64,000 nt of DNA. It comes from Micromonospora sonchi. GTDB taxonomy: Bacteria > Actinomycetota > Actinomycetes > Mycobacteriales > Micromonosporaceae. Within the stretch, counting starts at the first letter, position 1; each line of letters starts with the position of its first letter. Of the stretch, positions 51,928-60,741 are shown piece after piece. The DNA lies in the NCBI RefSeq assembly GCF_014646235.1, contig NZ_BMNB01000022.1, positions 41,268-105,267 of the forward strand, given 5' to 3'. The notes beneath the pieces were generated by a model, which worked only from the letters and a program-made list of their open reading frames with translations, had not been told where the DNA came from and searched no databases. A program made the position numbers and the translations under genes.

Positions 51928-53549
51928 GGATCGGCGTACTCGGCGCGCTCGCCCTTGCCGACTTCCGCGAGCGGGCGCGCCGTCCCGCGTACCTGGTGAT
52001 CCTGGTCGCGGCGATCGGCCTGGGCTACCTGGCGGCACCGGCCGCGGACGGACGTTGGGTGATCTTGAACGCGGGCAACTTCCGGGGTGTCTACGACAGC
52101 GCCTACCTCGGTACGGTGACCGCGCTCGCTGGCGTGCTCTGGCTCACCCTCGGCGGGTTCTACGTCGTGCGTGACGCCGTCGCCCGGGACGAGCGGACCC
52201 GGGTCGGGCAACTGCTCGCCGCGACGCCGCTGCGCATGGTCACCTACCTGGCCGGGAAATGGCTCAGCAACCTGCTGGTGCTCGGCTCGATGCTGCTTGC
52301 GTTGGCCGGTACGGCGTTGATGATGCAGTTGATGCGCGGTGAGTCCCGGGCCGTCGATCCGGTCGCGTTGCTGCTGCCGTTCGTGCTGATCGCGCTGCCG
52401 GTCCTGGCGGTGACCGCCGCTGCGGCGGTGTTCTTCGAGACGGTCCGGCCGCTGCGTGGTGGCTTCGGCAACATCGTCTGGTTCTTCGTGTGGCTGGTCT
52501 TCGTCCTGGTGGGGCAGGGCTCCGACGCCCTCTTCGGCGGGTTCGGCATCGGCGAGATCGGGGAGTCGATGCGGGCCGACATCGTCGCCCAGCACGGTCG
52601 AGCCGACGGTGAGTTCGCGCTGGGACTGATGTACCTGGACCATCCGCTCCGGACGTTCGTCTGGTCCGGGTTGCCGGTCTCCGCGGGCTTCGTCGGGGAG
52701 CGGATCCTGACCGGCCTGGTCGCGGTCGTGCTGGCGACGCTGGGGGCGCTGTGGTTCGGTCGCTTCGACCCGGCCCGTGACCCGCTGGGGGGCCGGCCTG
52801 CCGGCCAGCCAGTCGGTGCCGCGGCTGGGTCAGCCGGTTTCGTGTCCGGGTCAGCCGGTGTTGTGCCCGGGCCAGCCGGGCCAGCGGCCCCGAGCCGACC
52901 GACGGTCTACGGCGGGCTGCCGCGTGTCGAGGTCCGTGGCGGTGCCGTTTTCGGCCGGCTGTTCGTCGGTGAGCTGCGCATCCTGGCCCGGGGCGGGTCC
53001 CGCTGGTGGTGGCTCGGCGTCGCGGCGCTGACCGTCGTCAGCCTCCTGGTGCCGGTTCCTGTTGCCGCCACTCCGCTGCTGCTCCTGGTCTGGATCTGGC
53101 CGATCCTGGTCTGGTCCCGGCTCGGCACCCAGCAGCACGAGAACGGAGTCGAGCCGCTGCTCGGGGCGTACCCCCGTGCACGCCGCCGGTTACTCGCCGA
53201 GTGGGCGGCCGGGGTCGGGTTCACGGCGCTGGTCGGGCTCGGACCGGTGCTGCGGCTGGCGATGGCCGCCGACTGGCCGGGTGCGGCGGCCTGGGTCGGC
53301 GGGGCCTTCTTCATCCCGTCGCTCGCGTTGGTGCTGGGCCTGGTCAGCCGGACCAGCCGGTTCTTCCAGGCGCTCTACCTCCCGTTGTGGTTCCTGGTGG
53401 TGAACGGCGTCGCCGCCGGTGACTACCTGGGTGCCGTACGGATCGACGGACAGCCGGCCGGGCCGTCGCCGCTGCTGGTCGGGGGAGCCTCGCTGGTCCT
53501 GCTCTCGGTGGGGGTCGCCGTGGCGACAGCCCGACAGATCAGGAGGTGA
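51924..53549 (+). CDS. ABC transporter permease
   Basis: 541 residues with about twelve hydrophobic segments in two bundles (residues 25-260 and 355-540), joined by a low-complexity Gly/Ala/Pro-rich linker at about residues 285-320. A RDAVARDERTRVGQLLAATP stretch after the second or third helix is typical of ABC-2 type exporters. It pairs with the preceding ATPase through ATGA overlap and lies divergent to the two-component system, the arrangement of stress- or peptide-antibiotic-responsive exporters. Exported compound unknown. Confidence 0.88.
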   Translation: MRIGVLGALALADFRERARRPAYLVILVAAIGLGYLAAPAADGRWVILNAGNFRGVYDSAYLGTVTALAGVLWLTLGGFYVVRDAVARDERTRVGQLLAATPLRMVTYLAGKWLSNLLVLGSMLLALAGTALMMQLMRGESRAVDPVALLLPFVLIALPVLAVTAAAAVFFETVRPLRGGFGNIVWFFVWLVFVLVGQGSDALFGGFGIGEIGESMRADIVAQHGRADGEFALGLMYLDHPLRTFVWSGLPVSAGFVGERILTGLVAVVLATLGALWFGRFDPARDPLGGRPAGQPVGAAAGSAGFVSGSAGVVPGPAGPAAPSRPTVYGGLPRVEVRGGAVFGRLFVGELRILARGGSRWWWLGVAALTVVSLLVPVPVAATPLLLLVWIWPILVWSRLGTQQHENGVEPLLGAYPRARRRLLAEWAAGVGFTALVGLGPVLRLAMAADWPGAAAWVGGAFFIPSLALVLGLVSRTSRFFQALYLPLWFLVVNGVAAGDYLGAVRIDGQPAGPSPLLVGGASLVLLSVGVAVATARQIRR

Positions 53550-53625
53550 AGCGGTGGTAGAGGCGCCTGGTCGCGTCCGGCGGCGTGCGCGAGCCGCCGG
53601 AGTGCGTGCGCTAACGTCCCACCTC

Positions 53626-54186
53626 ATGGGGAGCACCAACCTACGCACCGAGCGTCTCACGCTCCGCCCGGTGCGTGACGAGGACGTCGATCGGATCCTG
53701 GAGTACCGCAACCTGCCGGAGGTCACTCGCTGGCTACTGCGCACCGAGGTCGACCCGGCGTCCTACCGAGCGGCGTGGCGGCGCTCGGCGGAGAACCCCG
53801 ACGACCACAGCGTGGCGGTGACCCTCGACGGGGTGGTGATCGGGACGGTCTCGCTCGAGGTGATGGACGCGATGGGCCAGCCCGGCACGCCGCCGCGGAC
53901 GGATGCCGACATCGGCTACATCTTCGACCCGCGGTACGGCGGCCACGGCTACGCGACCGAGGCGGTCACCGCGATGGTGGCGTACGCATTCGACCGGCTG
54001 GGCGTACGAAGGATCACCGCTGGCTGCTTCGCGGACAACCTCGCCTCGGTGCGGATCCTCGAGAAGGTCGGCATGCGCCGTGAACAGCACGGCGTCGGCG
54101 ACTCCTGGCACGCCGAGTTCGGCTGGGTCGACGGCTACACGTACGCGCTGCTCGCCGAGACATGGCGCCGCGGGACAACGCCGTAA
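53626..54186 (+). CDS. GNAT family N-acetyltransferase (RimJ/RimL-like)
   Basis: 186 residues from ATG 53626. The RimJ-like opening LRTERLTLRPVRDEDVDRIL and the acetyl-CoA-binding RYGGHGYATEAVTAMVAYAF (Q/RxxGxG/A) are clear, then NLASVRILEKVGMRREQHG. These enzymes acetylate N-termini of ribosomal proteins or small amines. The gene stands 76 nt after the permease and converges with the flavoprotein gene. Confidence 0.9.
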   Translation: MGSTNLRTERLTLRPVRDEDVDRILEYRNLPEVTRWLLRTEVDPASYRAAWRRSAENPDDHSVAVTLDGVVIGTVSLEVMDAMGQPGTPPRTDADIGYIFDPRYGGHGYATEAVTAMVAYAFDRLGVRRITAGCFADNLASVRILEKVGMRREQHGVGDSWHAEFGWVDGYTYALLAETWRRGTTP

Positions 54187-54220
54187 TGCCGTGTCGGGGT
54201 CGGGTCCTGTCGAACCTGGC

Positions 54221-56092
54221 TCAGGGAACATCCTGCCGCCGGGCTGCCTCCTGTCCCGCCAGGTAGCCGAAGACCAGCCCCAGGGAGATCGTCCCGCCGG
54301 CGCCCCCGTAGAACCCCTTCGTTGGTGCGCCTCCTGCATTGCCGGCGGCGTACAGGCCTGGGATGATCTTGCCGTCGGTGTTCAGCGCGTGCCCGTGTGC
54401 GTCGGTCTTCGGGCCACCCACGGTGCCGAGCGCGCTGGCCTCGACCCTGAGCGCGTAGTACGGCGGGGTGTTGACGGGCCCGAGGACGCTTGACCTCGGG
54501 CTCCTCAGGACCGGTCGGACGATCTTCGTGATGGGCCTGACCACGAGGGAGCGCAGGCGTTCGGGGTCGTTCCTCTTCGCCGCCCGTGCCGCCACCGTGG
54601 TCACGATCGGTCCGATCGCCTTTGCGATGGCCATCCGAGCCTTCGCGGTGGCGGCTGGGAACAGCGCATCGGGAGACCTCTTGCTCAGCCGGGGGTAGTA
54701 GGCGCCGAAGTACCGATCGAACAACGTGCCACCGCGGTCGAAGTGCCGGTCGTGACCCCGTCCGGCATCGGGATTGAATCGATCGACGGTTCGGAGTAGC
54801 CCCACCTCGTCGACCCCGATCTGAGCCGCCAGCTCCGCCAGCGTGTCAGCGCGGTGGATGTAGTCGGGCACCGGCCCGCCGGGCGTGATGCCGAAGATGC
54901 CGAACTTCGTCCAGTAGTTGTGGTCGAAGATCAGCCACGCCGTGGCGTTCGGCATGGCGCCCGTTGCCGGGTCCACCTCGCGCATGATCTGTCCGAGCTG
55001 GTCGTAGGGGAGGGCCTCGTTCGCGAAGCGCTCGCCGGCACTGTTCACCATGATGCTGTGCGGCAGCGCGCGCTCACCCAGGAACACCCGACTGAGCGGG
55101 CGCCCCTCCAGCGTCTCGCCGGGCACCTGCACCGCGGGCATCCACCAGGCGTCCTGCATACCCGTCAGATCGGCGTCCACGTCCCGGGCCAGCTGCACCG
55201 CGATGCCCTCATGCCCCTGCGGCGACACCTGCACCGCGAAGGGTGCGTGGAGGTGGCTCGTGGTGAGATCGGTCGACCCCTCGAACCCGCCGCTGGCCAG
55301 CACGACGCCCTTGGTGGCGCGCACCGTGCGCTCGACGCCATCATCATCCTGTACGACGACGCCCCGCACCCCCGATTCATCCGTGATGAGCCGGACCGCG
55401 GGCGCCTGGACGCGTACGTCGACGCCGTTACCCAGAACCGCTTCGAGCAGGGCACCGACCAAGGCTGGTCCGGCGAGCCACACGGCATCACTGCGGAGCC
55501 CGCCCAGCAGCCAGAACGGGAGCGGATTCCTGGCCATGCCGGTCGTCAGGGCCGGTCGCACGAACGAGGCGGCTTCCCCCAATCCCTGCGGGGAGTAGGG
55601 GCCGGGGAAGAGGGCCCGCCCGACCGACGCACCATCGATGTCGGAGCGGTAGTCCGGCCAGATCGTCGGGATCCACCCGAAAGAGGTGTGTTCTTCTACG
55701 AATCGGGCGACGTAGGGCCCCATCTCCAGGAATTTCTCCACCAGTTCATGGTCAAGAATCCTGTCCCGGCCCTCGCCATAGATGTAGCGCCGCGCCTTGT
55801 CCAGGTCGTCGCTCACCTTCAGATCCTTGGTCGAAAAACCATGATTCGGAATCCAGGCCGCACCTGCGGAGATTCCGGTAGCGCCACCGACGATCGGCTG
55901 GGACTCCACGACGAGGACCCGTGCCCCTTGCTTCGCGGCGCTGAGCGCCGCCATCAGCCCCGCCCCGCCAGAGCCGACGATCGCTACCTCCACCTCCTCG
56001 GGGATGCCGCGCTGCGACACGGTCCCGATGGAGCCACGGTGCTGAGTCGAACTGCTGACCACGACGTCCTCCGCATGATCAATTTCGGTCAT
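54221..56092 (-). CDS. FAD-dependent oxidoreductase (3-ketosteroid dehydrogenase/fumarate reductase-like)
   Basis: 623 residues. N-terminal dinucleotide motif VAIVGSGGAGLMAALSAAKQ at about residues 36-55, then GGATGISAGAAWIPNH. The substrate domain holds VLASGGFEGSTDL and FLGERALPHSIMVN, with a catalytic-type Tyr/Arg region YYALRVEASALGTVGG, and the C-terminal FAD loop GLYAAGNAGGAPTKGFYGG. This is the layout of Delta1- or Delta4-ketosteroid dehydrogenases and related fumarate-reductase flavoproteins. No other steroid genes are near, so the substrate remains open. Confidence 0.88.
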   Translation of the reverse strand: MTEIDHAEDVVVSSSTQHRGSIGTVSQRGIPEEVEVAIVGSGGAGLMAALSAAKQGARVLVVESQPIVGGATGISAGAAWIPNHGFSTKDLKVSDDLDKARRYIYGEGRDRILDHELVEKFLEMGPYVARFVEEHTSFGWIPTIWPDYRSDIDGASVGRALFPGPYSPQGLGEAASFVRPALTTGMARNPLPFWLLGGLRSDAVWLAGPALVGALLEAVLGNGVDVRVQAPAVRLITDESGVRGVVVQDDDGVERTVRATKGVVLASGGFEGSTDLTTSHLHAPFAVQVSPQGHEGIAVQLARDVDADLTGMQDAWWMPAVQVPGETLEGRPLSRVFLGERALPHSIMVNSAGERFANEALPYDQLGQIMREVDPATGAMPNATAWLIFDHNYWTKFGIFGITPGGPVPDYIHRADTLAELAAQIGVDEVGLLRTVDRFNPDAGRGHDRHFDRGGTLFDRYFGAYYPRLSKRSPDALFPAATAKARMAIAKAIGPIVTTVAARAAKRNDPERLRSLVVRPITKIVRPVLRSPRSSVLGPVNTPPYYALRVEASALGTVGGPKTDAHGHALNTDGKIIPGLYAAGNAGGAPTKGFYGGAGGTISLGLVFGYLAGQEAARRQDVP

Positions 56093-56420
56093 GACCCTCT
56101 TGAGTCAACGTAGGCCTTGCAGAGGATCAGCACGCGGAATTCGGATCGGGCTGAGCCACTTGTGGCGACCTGCGGGAGGCTCTTTGGCACCACTGCGCGT
56201 ACTTTCGGTGTTCATCGCCGGTTTGTGCAGGCCGGGACCCGGCCCCCCCTGATCCTCGAAGAGGCCGCCGATGCGAACTGTTTCCGCCTCGTAGCGAGGC
56301 CCAGGGCAGCGCCGTGTGGTCGCTGGCGAGGGGGCAAGCGCGGGTCGCGGCAAAGCTGTCGCCGGGTTTCCTGGCCTGCGGGGGTGGTGACCCGGTGGTC
56401 GTCGTGTCGGGTTTGGGTCC

Positions 56421-56541
56421 TGTCGAGCTGAGAGCGTGAACGGATCGCGGTGATCGGCCGTGGGCGGGGGTGCGTCATAGCGGTGACCGAACCCGCCCCT
56501 CGCTGAGGGGCCGCGATAGCGCAAACGGGTCAGCTCGACAG
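56421..56541. other. Nested inverted-repeat region, possible structured RNA
   Basis: In the 590-nt gene-poor gap after the flavoprotein start, a perfect 12-bp pair CTGTCGAGCTGA (56421-56432) and TCAGCTCGACAG (56530-56541) encloses ATCGCGG/CCGCGAT (about 56445 and 56511), GGGCGGG/CCCGCCC (about 56462 and 56492) and a CCCCTC-GCT-GAGGGG hairpin. An earlier hairpin GCCTCG-TAG-CGAGGC lies near 56288. No coding region is convincing here. Candidate noncoding RNA or remnant of a mobile element. Confidence 0.4.
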
Positions 56542-56679
56542 CAGCCGACTTCGACATCCTCTGCGCACGGGATGCCGGGGCTGCCAGTCCTCTATGCCTC
56601 GCCGGTAAAAAGATCAATCTGTCCGGTGACGGTGCGGGCAGCAGCCCCGGCACCTCGATGCCGTGGCCGACCGCCGGTA

Positions 56680-56850
56680 CGACTACGTGACGACGTCCAG
56701 GCCGCCGTCGACTTCTACACCGCCCATCTCTGGTTCACCGTCCACACCAGTGCCGCTCCTGCCTTCGCCGATGTGGTGCGAGGCCCGCTACGGCTGTTGC
56801 TGTCCGGGCCAACCAGATCCGGTGCCCCCGCCACCCCCAGGCTGCGACGG
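56680..56850 (+). pseudogene. VOC/glyoxalase family fragment
   Basis: A short coding stretch reads DDVQAAVDFYTAHLWFTVHT followed by AAPAFADVVRGPLRLLLSGP, which is the N-terminal half of a glyoxalase/bleomycin-resistance-type (VOC) protein. The expected start is missing and the second half is replaced by the 3' end of the GNAT gene on the other strand, so it is a decayed fragment. Boundaries are approximate. Confidence 0.65.
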
Positions 56851-57465
56851 GGAGCCCTGCATGAGCTTCATCGACACGAGTTCGGTGAATCCGGCGCGTC
56901 GCGCGAAGCGTACTTTCCGGCGCTTGTACACCGTGAAGCCGAGCTTGGCGTAGAGGCCGAGGGCGGGTGTGTTGGTGTCCTTGATGTCCTCGAGCACGTA
57001 CTCGCGATACCCGGGCAACGCCAGCAGGTGACGCAGCAACGCGGTCGCGACGCCGCGACCCTGATGAACCGGCTCGGTGGCGACGAACCCGATCTCGGCG
57101 AGCCCGGGCCGGGCACCGTCGGAGGTGCGCATGAACCATCTGCGGATCACCGCGTAGCCGAGCAGCCCGCGCACCAGCCCGAGATGACGCCGGATCTCCG
57201 GCCAGCGCGGCGCGAACAGCGTCTGGTCGCCCTCGGTGAGCGAGGCGAGGCCGGCGGGCTCCCCGTCCACGAGCGCGATGTAGAACCGTTCGAGCAGCAG
57301 CATGTGCTCGAACGCGTCGGCCAACTTCCCCGTGTCGCGGGAGAACGCGACGAAGTCCGCTGCGAAGCTGCGCACGTACACCTCGGTGATGCGGCGCCGG
57401 TATCCCTCGCCGAGTTCGTCTCCCCGCTCGACCACGACCAACTCGACCATCCCCGTCCACTCCAC
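56788..57465 (-). CDS. GNAT family N-acetyltransferase
   Basis: 225 residues; ATG 57450 (MVELVV) is an alternative start. The acetyl-CoA motif is VHQGRGVATALLRHLLAL, preceded by IGFVATEP and followed by NTPALGLYAKLGFTVYKRR, a complete GNAT core. The last 23 residues (Pro/Gly-rich, from QGSPSQPGGG) run into the antisense of the VOC fragment and look like a tail acquired when the two genes were joined. Substrate unknown. Confidence 0.85.
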   Translation of the reverse strand: MEWTGMVELVVVERGDELGEGYRRRITEVYVRSFAADFVAFSRDTGKLADAFEHMLLLERFYIALVDGEPAGLASLTEGDQTLFAPRWPEIRRHLGLVRGLLGYAVIRRWFMRTSDGARPGLAEIGFVATEPVHQGRGVATALLRHLLALPGYREYVLEDIKDTNTPALGLYAKLGFTVYKRRKVRFARRAGFTELVSMKLMQGSPSQPGGGGGTGSGWPGQQQP

Positions 57466-57576
57466 ATGCCGTGCACCCGTACGGCTCGACCATATCGACC
57501 GGCACGCACGCTGAAGCGCGCGCCCGGGGCGCCCTTGTCTGTCAGGGCCCCCAGCTACCGGGGGCTCTTCTCGAGT

Positions 57577-58113
57577 TCAGGAGCGGGCGAAGGCGTCGAC
57601 GAGTGCGAGTATCGCGGCGGTAACCAGTGTCGTGCCGACCCCGATCCCGTTGACGGCGCTGACCGGAAGTGAACGTCGACGGGCAACGGGCACGGCGGCA
57701 GCTGCCACGGCGATGACAACCACGGCCACCGGGTAGAGCAATGGCGACCGGAGCAGCGGCGCGAGCGGGATGAAGTGCAACCCCACCACCAGGGCGATCC
57801 AGACCGGGACGAGTTCGCGACGGCCACGCCGGGTCAGCACGCCCGCTCCGATGCCGGCCAGGCCGAACTCGATGCCCACGATGATGCCGAACAGCTGAGA
57901 GGTGTCGCGGTCGAACACCGTGCCGGTGTTCCAGATGCTCCAGGAGAGCAGACCGGCCACGACCAGGATCAGTGCTGCCAGCACGGAACCGCTGATCAGC
58001 CACTTCTTCCAGGGCTTTGGTGGATGCTCCTGTGCCCAGCCGAACCACCCCATTGCGAAGAAGCCGAAAATGGCGGCCGTCATGGCTGCGTCGCGGGCGA
58101 ACTCTGATGTCAT
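57577..58113 (-). CDS. Hypothetical multi-pass membrane protein
   Basis: 178 residues with five hydrophobic segments (about residues 10-27, 39-59, 74-93, 103-120 and 125-145, with a weaker sixth near the end). The start reads TSEFARDAAMTAAIFGFFAMGWFGWAQEHPP. No motif I can name. Divergent or isolated from neighbours; a small integral membrane protein common in actinobacteria. Confidence 0.75.
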   Translation of the reverse strand: MTSEFARDAAMTAAIFGFFAMGWFGWAQEHPPKPWKKWLISGSVLAALILVVAGLLSWSIWNTGTVFDRDTSQLFGIIVGIEFGLAGIGAGVLTRRGRRELVPVWIALVVGLHFIPLAPLLRSPLLYPVAVVVIAVAAAAVPVARRRSLPVSAVNGIGVGTTLVTAAILALVDAFARS

Positions 58114-58302
58114 GGCATTCTCCGGGACGGCTCGGGTGATCTTGGCTGACTGTACCCGGGAGGCGGCGGTTGCCGGCCCTCAGGACTGTGCAATGAAGAC
58201 GTAAGAGTCCACGTTGGCGCGATCACAATCTGCTCGGGCAGCCCCGGCAGGGGTGTCGCGGGTATCCGAGACCCTCAGCGCCGGTGCGGATAGGGCGTGC
58301 GG

Positions 58303-59230
58303 TCAGGCGGCTGCGCGGTCGGCGATCGGGCGACGGCGAAGTGTCGGGTCGATCAGCGCCGGTGGGCGCCAGGTGCCGTCGGCCTGGTACAGGTTGGTGC
58401 CCGGCGGAACGATCTCGTCGATCCGGTCCAGCAGGCAGCGTGCAGCCGATCTCCGACGCCAGCTCGACGAGCTTCTCCACCACGTCCAGTTTGCGTACGT
58501 TCTCTTCGATCGCCGGGTCGAACCGGACCGGTGTGAGCGCGGCCCGGCCGGTGGACAGGTCCACCGGCTGCCCCTTGCGGTAGCGGCCGGTCAGGAAGCC
58601 GGAGGCAAGCGGGCTCCAGGTCAGCACGCCCATGCCGTAGCGCTGGGTGACCGGGAGCAGGTCGGTCTCGATCCCCCGGGCGAGTAGCGAATACGGGGGC
58701 TGTTCGGTCCGGAACCGGTGCAGCCCGCGCCGCTCGGCGACGTGGTGCGCCTCGACGATCTGCTCGGCTGGGAAGGTCGAGCAGCCGAAGGCGCGGATCT
58801 TTCCCTGGCGTACGAGATCGGTCAGCACCGATAGCGTTTCTTCGATGTCAGTGGTGGAGTCCGGCCGGTGCACCTGGTAGAGGTCGATCCAGTCGGTGTT
58901 CAGCCGGCGCAGGCTCTCCTCGACCTCGCGGACGATCCAGCGCCGCGAGTTGCCGCCCCGGTTCCGTCCCTCGCCCATCGGGAAGTGCACCTTGGTGGCG
59001 AGCACCACGTCGTCCCGGCGGCATTGCAACGCTTTGCCGACGATCTCCTCGGACTCGCCGGCGGAGTACATGTCCGCGGTGTCCACGAAGTTGATCCCCT
59101 GGTCGAGGGCGGCGTGGATGATCCGCACACAATCGTCATGGTCGGAATTACCCACGGCGCCGAACATCATGGTGCCGAGGCAGTGGACGCTCACCTCGAT
59201 GCCGGTACGGCCGAGGACGCGGTAGCGCAT
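58303..59230 (-). pseudogene. Aldo/keto reductase with internal frameshifting deletion
   Basis: The first 265 codons are a normal AKR (YRVLGRTGIEVS, FVDTADMYSAGESE with the catalytic D and Y, LATKVHFPMGEG, IDLYQVHRPD, TWSPLASGFLTGRY). At about 58435 the frame passes from KLVELASEIGCTLP into an unrelated frame, while the other frame resumes as LLDRIDEIVPPGTNLY, DGTWRPPALIDPTL and ends at 58303. About 45 residues including the NADPH-binding IGxRT region are missing, with loss of frame. The open frame continuing to 58223 is not native. Confidence 0.8.
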
Positions 59231-59290
59231 GGAGTGCTCCTTGTGGTCGTCGCGCGCCTGGCGGTCGGCCCGCCGGCTACCCGTGCGCGC

Positions 59291-59321
59291 ACCCTAGGAG
59301 CTGGAGTCGACTCCAGGTCAA
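59291..59321 (-). promoter_or_regulatory. MerR-type promoter with 19-bp spacer and operator palindrome
   Basis: On the minus strand TTGACC (59316-59321) and TAGGGT (59291-59296) are separated by 19 bp, the over-long spacer that MerR activators correct. The perfect palindrome CTGGAGTCGACTCCAG (59301-59316) fills the spacer. It faces the aldo/keto reductase pseudogene and lies just before the divergent merR-type gene. Confidence 0.85.
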
Positions 59322-59338
59322 CCCGTAGGTTGGACAGC

Positions 59339-59758
59339 ATGTCCGAAATCGTCTCGGGCCTGAGCATCGGCGAGGTTGCCGAGCGCACCGGGCTGAGCGT
59401 GCACACGCTGCGGTTTTACGAGCGGGAAGGCATCCTGGTCAACCCGGTCGGGCGCGATCCCGGCGGTCGCCGGGTCTACCACGAGGACGATGTGGGCTGG
59501 CTCACCGTCTGCGTGATCCTGCGCGGCTCCGGCATGCCGCTGCCGGCGATCCGGCGCTACACCGAGCTGGTCCGCGCCGGCGGCGGCACCGAGGCGGAAC
59601 GGCTGGTGCTGCTGCGGGAGCATCGTGAGCGGGTCGTGGACCAGATCGACCAGCTACGGAAGTGTCTGGACCTGGTCAACTTCAAGGTCGGGGTGTACGA
59701 GGACGCGGTGGACCGGCTCGCCTTCTCGTCCGCCACCGGTACCGACGCCGGCCGGTGA
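59339..59758 (+). CDS. MerR family transcriptional regulator
   Basis: 139 residues from ATG 59339. The MerR winged helix is at residues 8-75: LSIGEVAERTGLSVHTLRFY, EREGILVNPVGRDPGGRR, DDVGWLTVCVILRGSGMPL. A dimerisation coiled coil follows (LREHRERVVDQIDQLRKCLD). Only one Cys is seen, so the sensor is not a metal-thiol type; it resembles MerR proteins paired with oxidoreductases. The divergent target gene, an aldo/keto reductase, is now a pseudogene, though the regulator and the promoter remain intact. Confidence 0.92.
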   Translation: MSEIVSGLSIGEVAERTGLSVHTLRFYEREGILVNPVGRDPGGRRVYHEDDVGWLTVCVILRGSGMPLPAIRRYTELVRAGGGTEAERLVLLREHRERVVDQIDQLRKCLDLVNFKVGVYEDAVDRLAFSSATGTDAGR

Positions 59759-59841
59759 CCGACGTTCCCGGCGCTGACTGACCGGTACTTTCACCAGGGA
59801 GATTCCTCACCGTGGATCACCTCGCGAAGTATGGTCGAGAG

Positions 59842-60270
59842 ATGGTGCCTGTGACTCGACTGGACCATGCCGTCATCGCTGTTTCGGACTGGCAGATCTC
59901 CACCGACTTCTATCGCAACGTCGTCGGCGCTGAGGTGATCGACGTGGGCGGCGACCGCGTTGCGTTCCGAGTCGGTCCCAACCAGTTGAGCGTTCATGGT
60001 CCGGGTGTCGACCTCGCGGGCAACGTTGCCCGGCTGCCCGTTCGCCCGGGGAACAGCGATATCTGTTTTGTCTGGGAGGGGCCGATCGAGGAGGCGGCGG
60101 CGCACCTGCGGAGACACGATGTTGAGGTGGAAGCGGGGCCTGTCCGGCGATTCGGTGCCAGCGGGACAGGGACAAGTGTCTACTTTCGCGATCCTGACGG
60201 AAGTCTGCTCGAGTTCATTTCCTACGAGGCGTCTCCGCAGCGGGCCAGCTCCGATCTTGGCTCAGCATGA
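59842..60270 (+). CDS. VOC (glyoxalase/dioxygenase superfamily) protein
   Basis: 142 residues from ATG 59842; GTG 59812 is an alternative. The paired beta-alpha-beta VOC plan is clear: LDHAVIAVSDWQISTDFYRN with metal-ligand His near residue 8, NSDICFVWEGP in the second module, and SVYFRDPDGSLLEFISY with the terminal Glu ligand. Such proteins include lactoylglutathione lyases, virulence-linked VOC enzymes and antibiotic-binding proteins. No neighbour indicates the substrate. Confidence 0.88.
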   Translation: MVPVTRLDHAVIAVSDWQISTDFYRNVVGAEVIDVGGDRVAFRVGPNQLSVHGPGVDLAGNVARLPVRPGNSDICFVWEGPIEEAAAHLRRHDVEVEAGPVRRFGASGTGTSVYFRDPDGSLLEFISYEASPQRASSDLGSA

Positions 60271-60312
60271 TCGGATATCCACTTCTCGGCCACACCACCA
60301 GGTCGGGTCATC

Positions 60313-60695
60313 CTCGCGAAGCCGGGTCGAGATGGCTACGCAGGAAGGTGAGGATTTCGCGCCGCGCTGGTCGGGCGGCCGGCACCAGACCTGGGATGCT
60401 CAGGAAGGTGTGGGTGGCCCTGGAGTAGCAGGTCAGGCGGGCGTCGGTGCCGTTCTCGCGAAGCCGATCGACGTAGCAGCGTCCATGCCGCTCGCGGTAT
60501 CGCTCGGCGCCGCCGCGCCACAGGTCGAGAAACGTCTCCTGAACGACGTCGTCGACCAGGGTCTCGTCGGCGCACCGGTAGCGCAGCCGCAGCACCAGCC
60601 ACGCGGCGTGACGGCGATAGAACGCTTCGAACGCCGCCCGGTCTCCGGCGGCGGCCAGCGCCAGCAGGTCGGCATCGCTACCGGAATGCGGGCCA
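60313..60695 (-). pseudogene. Chimeric remnant: ECF sigma N-terminus joined to alpha/beta hydrolase C-terminus
   Basis: Reading on the minus strand from about 60680, the frame gives the start of an ECF sigma factor (DADLLALAAAGDRAAFEAFY, WLVLRLRYRCADETLVDDVV, QETFLDLWRGG). It then runs on in the same frame into CYVDRLRENGTDARLTCYSR and THTFLSIPGLVPAARPARRE, the C-terminus of an alpha/beta hydrolase with its catalytic His. Neither gene is complete and there is no start codon for the sigma part, so a deletion has joined two unrelated genes. Confidence 0.7.
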
Positions 60696-60699
60696 GTGC

Positions 60700-60741
60700 T
60701 CCGCCCTTTAGGGCGGGGGTGAAGGCCCGCGCGGGAGGGCC
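60700..60741. repeat. Solo end resembling an IS200/IS605-type (TnpB) element terminus
   Basis: CCGCCC-TTTA-GGGCGG (60701-60716) followed by a second GC hairpin (GGCCC...GGGCC) and GTGAAGG resembles the structured 3' ends of TnpB elements in actinobacteria. No TnpB gene is attached. It lies at the border between the sigma remnant and the nested transposon region. Confidence 0.4.

Noticed and set aside
54221..56092. Steroid catabolism cluster
   Set aside because: Only one flavoprotein of the ketosteroid dehydrogenase type is present; no other pathway genes are nearby.
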